Positions 61,844 through 64,000 of a DNA stretch of 64,000 bases are shown here, one piece after another. A program made the translations under genes and the position numbers. Position 1 is the first letter of the stretch; each line of letters opens with the position of its first letter. Under the pieces are notes generated by a model. It was not told where the DNA came from. It was given only the letters and a program-made list of their open reading frames with translations, and ran no database searches. Source of the stretch: Rhizobium sp. (GTDB taxonomy: Bacteria > Pseudomonadota > Alphaproteobacteria > Rhizobiales > Rhizobiaceae); contig JAPZUE010000006.1 of the NCBI GenBank assembly GCA_027533385.1, positions 1 through 64,000 of the forward strand. Direction: 5' to 3'.

Positions 61844-62581
61844 ATGTTCGATCTGACCGGCCGCAAGGCTCTCGTGACCGGTGCCACAGGCGGCATCGGC
61901 GAAGAAATCGCTCGCCAGCTGCATGCCCAGGGCGCGATCGTCGGCCTGCACGGCACCCGCGTCGAAAAGCTGGAAGCGCTCGCCGCCGAGCTCGGTGATC
62001 GCGTCAAGATCTTCCCGGCGAACCTCTCCGATCGCGACGAGGTCAAGGCACTGGGCGAAAAGGCCGAGGCAGAACTCGAAGGCGTCGACATCCTCGTCAA
62101 CAATGCCGGCATCACCAAGGACGGCCTGTTCGTCCGCATGTCGGATGCCGATTGGGATGCCGTTCTGGAAGTCAACCTCACCGCCGTCTTCCGCCTGACC
62201 CGCGAGCTGACCCATCCGATGATGCGCCGCCGTTTCGGCCGCATCATCAACATCACCTCCGTCGTCGGCGTCACCGGCAATCCGGGCCAGGCCAACTACT
62301 GCGCCTCCAAGGCTGGCATGATCGGCTTCACCAAGTCCCTCGGTCAGGAAATCGCGACCCGCAACGTCACTGTCAACTGCGTTGCCCCGGGCTTTATTGA
62401 AAGCGCGATGACCGGCAAGCTGAACGACAAGCAGAAGGAAGCGATCATGGGGGCCATCCCCATGAAGCGCATGGGCACCGGCGCCGAAGTTGCCTCCGCC
62501 GTCGTCTACCTCGCCTCCAACGAAGCCGCCTACATGACCGGGCAGACGCTGCACGTGAATGGCGGCATGGCGATGATCTGA
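61844..62581 (+). CDS. fabG: 3-oxoacyl-[ACP] reductase
   Basis: This 245-aa SDR enzyme reduces 3-oxoacyl-ACP with NADPH. The Rossmann motif is TGATGGIGEE, and the catalytic triad is S139, Y152 and K156 in ITSVVGVTGNPGQANYCASKAG. It is 30 bases after fabD. The length and sequence are standard. Confidence 0.96.
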   Translation: MFDLTGRKALVTGATGGIGEEIARQLHAQGAIVGLHGTRVEKLEALAAELGDRVKIFPANLSDRDEVKALGEKAEAELEGVDILVNNAGITKDGLFVRMSDADWDAVLEVNLTAVFRLTRELTHPMMRRRFGRIINITSVVGVTGNPGQANYCASKAGMIGFTKSLGQEIATRNVTVNCVAPGFIESAMTGKLNDKQKEAIMGAIPMKRMGTGAEVASAVVYLASNEAAYMTGQTLHVNGGMAMI

Positions 62582-62655
62582 GCGAATTGCTGGAAAGAGC
62601 CCTTGCGCAATAGGATGTTGACCGAGGCGAAGGGGCGAATTTCTGGCTTTGCGGC

Positions 62656-62677
62656 GCGCTTAAACCGTGTTAAGCGC
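62656..62677. promoter_or_regulatory. Inverted repeat GCGCTTAA / TTAAGCGC before acpP
   Basis: GCGCTTAA (62656-62663), ACCGTG, TTAAGCGC (62670-62677). A perfect 8-bp repeat with a TTAA-N6-TTAA centre, close to but one base short of the CtrA TTAA-N7-TTAA spacing. It lies in the 275-base gap between fabG and acpP. Confidence 0.45.
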
Positions 62678-62716
62678 TCCATGACTGTGAGCAGTCGCTC
62701 CGTCTCATGGGCCGAA

Positions 62717-62740
62717 GTTTATGCTTTTATTCGCATAAAC
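62717..62740. promoter_or_regulatory. Inverted repeat GTTTATGC / GCATAAAC before acpP
   Basis: GTTTATGC (62717-62724), 8-base loop TTTTATTC, GCATAAAC (62733-62740), 116 bases before the acpP ATG. It may be an operator for the acpP promoter. The rest of 62582-62856 shows no gene. Confidence 0.45.
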
Positions 62741-62856
62741 CGCTCTGGGTCAGGGCCGAAGGGTTTGCTGGTGGGGACGAAAGCGTCACTGGCTGAATGC
62801 AGGGCAGGGACGCCATTACGGCTCCCTCTGAATTTTAGAAGGTCGAGGATACCGAC

Positions 62857-63093
62857 ATGAGCGATATCGCAGAACGCGTGAAGAAAATTGTAGTTGATCA
62901 TCTCGGCGTTGACGCTGAAAAGGTCGTCGAAGGCGCGAGCTTCATCGATGATCTGGGCGCTGACTCGCTCGACACCGTCGAACTCGTCATGGCCTTCGAA
63001 GAAGAATTCGGCGTTGAGATCCCGGACGACGCAGCTGACTCGATCCTGACGGTCGGCGACGCCGTGAAGTTCATCGAGAAGGCTCAGGCCTGA
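62857..63093 (+). CDS. acpP: Acyl carrier protein
   Basis: This 78-aa ACP has the phosphopantetheine serine S37 in [15 protein letters not shown]. Highly acidic, with the usual helix pattern. It is the substrate of AcpS (5090-5494) and the carrier used by FabD, FabG and FabF. A hairpin follows at 63143. Confidence 0.97.
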   Translation: MSDIAERVKKIVVDHLGVDAEKVVEGASFIDDLGADSLDTVELVMAFEEEFGVEIPDDAADSILTVGDAVKFIEKAQA

Positions 63094-63142
63094 TCGATCA
63101 CACTGCTGCGGAAGGCGGGTTCACGCCCGTCCTGTCCGCTTG

Positions 63143-63168
63143 GGCCCGCGATGAGCGGGCCTTGTTGT
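63143..63168 (+). terminator. Terminator or attenuator between acpP and fabF
   Basis: GGCCCGC (63143-63149), GATGA, GCGGGCC (63155-63161), then TTGTTGT. It lies 50 bases after the acpP stop and 57 before the fabF start. Partial termination would favour acpP over fabF transcripts. Confidence 0.65.
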
Positions 63169-63225
63169 ATCTGGACCTTTCTTTACAGTGACTTCGGTCA
63201 ACGAATTTGGGGTGGGCTTCGCACG

Positions 63226-64000
63226 ATGAGACGTGTCGTCATCACCGGTACCGGCATGGTATCGCCTCTGGGAGTTGGTACGGAACTGACCTGGCAGCGG
63301 CTTCTCGCGAGCCAAAGCGGTGCCCGCCTGGTCACGGAATTCGAGGTGGAGGATCTGCCGGCAAAGATCGCCTGCCGCATCCCGACTGAAGGTGAAGGCG
63401 CCTGGAATCCGGACGACTGGATGGAGCTCAAGGAGCAGCGCAAGGTCGACCATTTCATCATCTATGCCGTTGCAGCCGCCGATATGGCGCTGAAGGACGC
63501 AGGCTGGGAGCCGAAGACGGACGACGAGCAATGCGCCACCGGCGTGCTGATCGGCTCCGGTATCGGTGGCATCGAAGGCATCGTTGAAGCCGGCCACATC
63601 CTGCGCGACAAGGGTCCGCGCCGTCTGTCGCCCTTCTTCATCCCCGGCCGCCTGATCAACCTCGCTTCCGGCCAGGTCTCGATCCGCCACAAGCTTCGCG
63701 GTCCGAACCATTCCGTCGTTACCGCCTGCTCGACCGGCGCCCATGCCATTGGTGATGCGGCCCGTCTCGTTGCGCTTGGCGACGCAGACGTGATGGTCGC
63801 CGGCGGCACGGAATCGCCGATCAGCCGCATCTCGCTTGCCGGTTTCGCCGCCTGCAAGGCGCTGTCGACCGCCCGCAACGACAACCCGACGGCTGCCTCG
63901 CGCCCCTATGACAAGGACCGTGACGGTTTCGTCATGGGCGAGGGCGCCGGCATCGTGGTGCTCGAAGAGCTGGAACACGCCAAGGCACGCGGTGCCAAGA
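63226..64000 (+). CDS. fabF: 3-oxoacyl-[ACP] synthase II (partial, cut at window end)
   Basis: The frame from ATG 63226 runs off the window; 258 codons are visible. It begins MRRVVITGTGMVSPLG and has the catalytic cysteine C168 in TACSTGAHA; the catalytic histidines lie beyond the window. FabF condenses malonyl-ACP with acyl-ACP in elongation. The downstream part cannot be checked. Confidence 0.95.
   Translation, partial: MRRVVITGTGMVSPLGVGTELTWQRLLASQSGARLVTEFEVEDLPAKIACRIPTEGEGAWNPDDWMELKEQRKVDHFIIYAVAAADMALKDAGWEPKTDDEQCATGVLIGSGIGGIEGIVEAGHILRDKGPRRLSPFFIPGRLINLASGQVSIRHKLRGPNHSVVTACSTGAHAIGDAARLVALGDADVMVAGGTESPISRISLAGFAACKALSTARNDNPTAASRPYDKDRDGFVMGEGAGIVVLEELEHAKARGAK

Overview
The window looks like a chromosomal segment of an alphaproteobacterium of the Rhizobiales, most likely Rhizobiaceae (Rhizobium/Agrobacterium/Ciceribacter type). 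The grounds are high GC, the gene order rpoZ-rsh followed by acpS-lepB-rnc-era-recO, the protein sequences themselves, a nadABC operon with a neighbouring COG4111-type (NadQ-like) regulator, and many short palindromic intergenic mosaic repeats of the kind common in rhizobia. It is mostly housekeeping DNA with a few small accessory insertions. No tRNA, rRNA, CRISPR array or prophage was seen.

Layout. 1-122: 3' end of an IS110-type transposase. 268-10764: NYN-domain gene, then rpoZ, rsh, DUF3563, DUF2062, acpS, lepB, rnc and era; an AbrB-family permease divergent from a TetR regulator; recO. 10692-17254: a possible leader peptide plus an 84-aa protein, an MFS permease, and a MOSC / HD-hydrolase / DUF2339 group. 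17446-24778: the nadABC operon behind a perfect 21-bp palindrome, then on the opposite strand a four-gene overlapping set (ygfZ, HD hydrolase, tyrosine phosphatase, NadQ-like regulator) and the remnant of a channel gene. 24886-29660: exported and small conserved hypotheticals, NUDIX, SRAP, pssA and psd. 29909-38743: PAS-GGDEF protein, Atm1-type ABC exporter, a large LysM/Ig-like protein, LOG, RarD and citramalate synthase. 38744-41858: repeat-rich DNA around proline iminopeptidase and three tandem GFA-family genes. 41860-49195: cysS, a second GGDEF protein, a DMT permease, a two-gene TIR-like/DUF2188 cassette, an SDR, then purF. 49321-54876: cvpA, radA, a ParDE-like toxin-antitoxin pair, alr and dnaB. 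55132-57612: the rpsF-rpsR-DUF2232-rplI cluster. 57929-60752: a CaCA antiporter, an aldo/keto reductase and a low-GC membrane protein. 60869-64000: fabD-fabG-acpP-fabF, with fabF cut by the window edge.

How the genes fit together. Several blocks are coherent pathways: stringent response (rpoZ/rsh), membrane lipid synthesis (acpS, pssA/psd, fabD-fabG-acpP-fabF), NAD synthesis with its probable repressor and operator, and RNA processing, ribosome assembly and protein secretion (lepB-rnc-era). The parts that look acquired or dispensable are the IS110 remnant, the TIR-like/DUF2188 pair, the toxin-antitoxin pair embedded between alr and radA, the low-GC gene before fabD, and the repeat elements. 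The best candidate for a little-described system is the TIR-like/DUF2188 pair at 45924-46780. The clearest regulatory story is the nadABC palindrome with the NadQ-like gene 0.7 kb downstream of nadC.
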